Origin: JAICLV01 sp036380925
Lineage (GTDB): Bacteria; Actinomycetota; Actinomycetes; Acidothermales; Acidothermaceae
NCBI GenBank assembly: GCA_036380925.1
Contig: DASVDW010000016.1
Coordinates: 1-13,874 of the forward strand
Direction of reading: 5' to 3'
DNA length: 13,874 nucleotides
In this document: positions 12,446 to 13,874 of the stretch, piece after piece
Numbering within the stretch: the first letter of the stretch is position 1
How the letters are laid out: each line of letters starts with the position of its first letter
Notes under the pieces: generated by a model
What the model was told of the DNA's origin: nothing
The model's input: the letters and a program-made list of their open reading frames with translations, nothing else
Databases searched by the model: none
Translations under genes and position numbers: made by a program

Positions 12446-12897
12446 TGGCGGAGGCGATGTTCGAACCATTGCTGCACGAGCTTCGTGACGTGGTCGACAA
12501 GGCCGATCCGATCCCGGATCACGTGCTGGCCGCGGCGAAAGCCGCGTTCATCTGGCACACCATCGACGCCGAACTCGCCGAGTTAGTCAGCGACTCGCTC
12601 GCCACCAGCGGTGCGGTGCGGGCGACCGACGCCGCCCGGTTGCTGACCTTCGAGGGCCACGGCGTCGAGGTCGAGGTCGAGGTCGCCGAGACCGGCGCAA
12701 CCCGACGGTTGACCGGCCAGTTGGTGCCGGCCGCAGCGGCGCGCGTGACGGTCCGCTGGGCTGGCGGCGCCACTGAAGCCGACGCCGACGAGTTCGGCCG
12801 ATTCGCCGTCAGCGACGTGCCAGCCGCCTCCGTGCGAATCGAAGTTCACCGGCCCGCCGACACTCGACCGATCGTGACGAGCTGGGTGTCGATCTGA
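12445..12897 (+). CDS. 150-residue protein coupled to the sigma factor, carboxypeptidase-regulatory-like C-terminus
   Basis: No named family is recognised with certainty. Residues about 1-60 are predicted helical (PLLHELRDVVDKADPIPDHV, then AAFIWHTIDAELAELVSDSL). Residues about 65-150 are strand-rich: LLTFEGHGVEVEVEVAE, RRLTGQLVP, ARVTVRW, then DEFGRFAVSDVPAASVRIEV, which resembles the CarboxypepD_reg/transthyretin-like beta-sandwich. From memory, similar proteins with FIWHTIDAELAEL-like helices follow sigma factors in other actinobacteria. No membrane helix or HxxxCxxC anti-sigma motif is present. Its ATG shares a base with the sigma stop (TGATG), so equal production of the two is likely. 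Plausible roles are sigma-binding regulator or adaptor; this is inference. A GTG at 12442 is an alternative start. Confidence 0.8.
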   Translation: MAEAMFEPLLHELRDVVDKADPIPDHVLAAAKAAFIWHTIDAELAELVSDSLATSGAVRATDAARLLTFEGHGVEVEVEVAETGATRRLTGQLVPAAAARVTVRWAGGATEADADEFGRFAVSDVPAASVRIEVHRPADTRPIVTSWVSI

Positions 12898-12909
12898 GAC
12901 GCTCCCGCT

Positions 12910-13874
12910 ATGACCGCGGCTGTTGCGCACATTCCCCGACAGGGTCGGGCGCCTGACCCGGATCCACTAGGCCGAGCGCAGGCGGCTTACGACCTGTTGG
13001 AGCTCACGCCGGAGCGCGCGAAGGCCGCAGCCGAGGCCGTCATTGGCGAGTGCGATGACCACCCGGCCGCCCGCGTCCTCGCGATGCGGACGCTGGGTCT
13101 GGCGACGCGATTCCTGGACGGGCCCAACCCGGCGGTCGTCGTGTTACGTGAGGCGGTCCGAATCGCAAGCAAGCACAACCTTCCTCAGTCGCTCGCTGAG
13201 GCGAAGATGACCTATGCCGCGCTGCTCGCGGACCTAGGCCAGATCAACGCCGCCCTGACCGAGTGTGACGAGGCGGCGGCGTTGCTTCGCGGAACGAGCG
13301 GCGTCGTCATTTCGCAACGGGCGATGATTCTGAGCCGGGCAAGCCGGGCAGAAGAAGCGCTTGCGGATTACGCAAAGGCACTGCCGCTGCTGCGGGCAGC
13401 CAGAGATATCCACAGTCAGTGCCGCCTCTACATCAATCGCAGCAACTTGCTTGCCTATCTTGGACGACTTCCCGCCGCACAGCGCGACCTGCAAACGGGA
13501 ATCGAACTCGCACGGACGCACGGACTCGATAACGCGACCGGCTCGATGATCGAGAGCCTTGGCTTCGTCATGGTTCGCCGTGGCGACATTCCTGCCGCAC
13601 TTCGCCTCTTCGCCGAATCGCTGACCCGCGCCTATCAGTACAACCGGTTCAACGCCACGTACGACAGGGCCGAGGCATTGCTCATCGCCGGCCTCGCGGG
13701 GGAAGCACGTGACTCACTCGAGGCGCTGATCAGCGACGTGGCGAACGCTGGCTTCGCCGTCGACGTCGCCGAGTGGCACCAGATGCTCGCGCACGCGGCG
13801 CTCGCCGAGGGCGATCCGAAAGCGGCCCGCGACTACGCCGAGCAGGCGCTGGCCGAATTCCGCTCCCAAGGCCG
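12910..13874 (+). CDS. TPR-repeat protein, 3'-truncated; CHAT domain expected beyond the window
   Basis: The frame runs open for 321 codons to the right edge with no stop. After a short tail, residues about 20-320 are all helical repeats of the tetratricopeptide type: SLAEAKMTYAALLADLGQ, EEALADYAKALPLLR, CRLYINRSNLLAYLGRLPAA, MIESLGFVMVRRGDIPAALR and MLAHAALAEGDPKAARDYAEQAL each show the small-residue TPR pattern. There is no signal peptide. From memory, TPR proteins beside this type of sigma factor usually end in a CHAT caspase-like protease domain; nothing of that domain is visible here. The ATG is 12 bp after the previous stop, with only a weak ribosome binding site. Base composition is less GC-rich than in the core genes. 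Confidence 0.85.
   Translation, partial: MTAAVAHIPRQGRAPDPDPLGRAQAAYDLLELTPERAKAAAEAVIGECDDHPAARVLAMRTLGLATRFLDGPNPAVVVLREAVRIASKHNLPQSLAEAKMTYAALLADLGQINAALTECDEAAALLRGTSGVVISQRAMILSRASRAEEALADYAKALPLLRAARDIHSQCRLYINRSNLLAYLGRLPAAQRDLQTGIELARTHGLDNATGSMIESLGFVMVRRGDIPAALRLFAESLTRAYQYNRFNATYDRAEALLIAGLAGEARDSLEALISDVANAGFAVDVAEWHQMLAHAALAEGDPKAARDYAEQALAEFRSQG

Overview
The window is high-GC actinobacterial DNA. Two 60-base lines counted by eye give about 77% GC at 9421-9480 (core) and about 62% at 13381-13440 (last gene). The gene order from the left edge to about 10 kb is a conserved actinobacterial core neighbourhood: CeoC/TrkA-type K+ protein, OB-fold protein, DUF3710, dut, DUF3093, DUF4193 and suhB. 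From memory it matches the Mycobacterium tuberculosis ceoC-dut-suhB stretch, and the hemH and sepH positions recall Streptomyces. DUF3710, DUF3093, DUF4193 and SepH all point to Actinomycetota. I cannot name the genus; a Frankia-like or related lineage is possible.

Layout. 1-627 (+): 3' part of a TrkA-family protein. 643-2952 (-): a tightly overlapping operon of PaaI-type thioesterase, dut, DUF3710 and OB-fold protein. 2987-3850 (+): two small membrane proteins, DUF3093 and DUF4235, divergent from that operon across 34 bp. 3861-4160 (-): DUF4193 zinc-ribbon-like protein. 4161-4490: noncoding, with a two-copy 22-bp tandem repeat. 4491-8412 (-): hemH, an S9 peptidase and suhB in one operon. 8451-9982 (+): an adenylate kinase-like gene and sepH, the FtsZ regulator.

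From about 9983 to the right edge the character changes to accessory DNA, all on the + strand. It holds a small basic protein with a perfect stem-loop and a strong Shine-Dalgarno, then a striking array of six G-runs. After that come a signal-less subtilisin-family (S8) protease, an ECF-like sigma factor, a translationally coupled 150-residue protein and a TPR protein that runs off the window.

The most interesting hypothesis is that this right-hand block is an intracellular protease and sigma-factor signalling module. TPR proteins beside such sigma factors often carry a C-terminal CHAT (caspase-like) protease domain, but that part lies outside the window. A TPR-CHAT protease, a small partner protein and an ECF sigma would parallel the Csx29/Csx30/RpoE circuit of type III-E CRISPR, here without CRISPR and with a second protease of the subtilase fold. 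The subtilase triad, the sigma regions and the gene coupling are visible; the circuit is inference.
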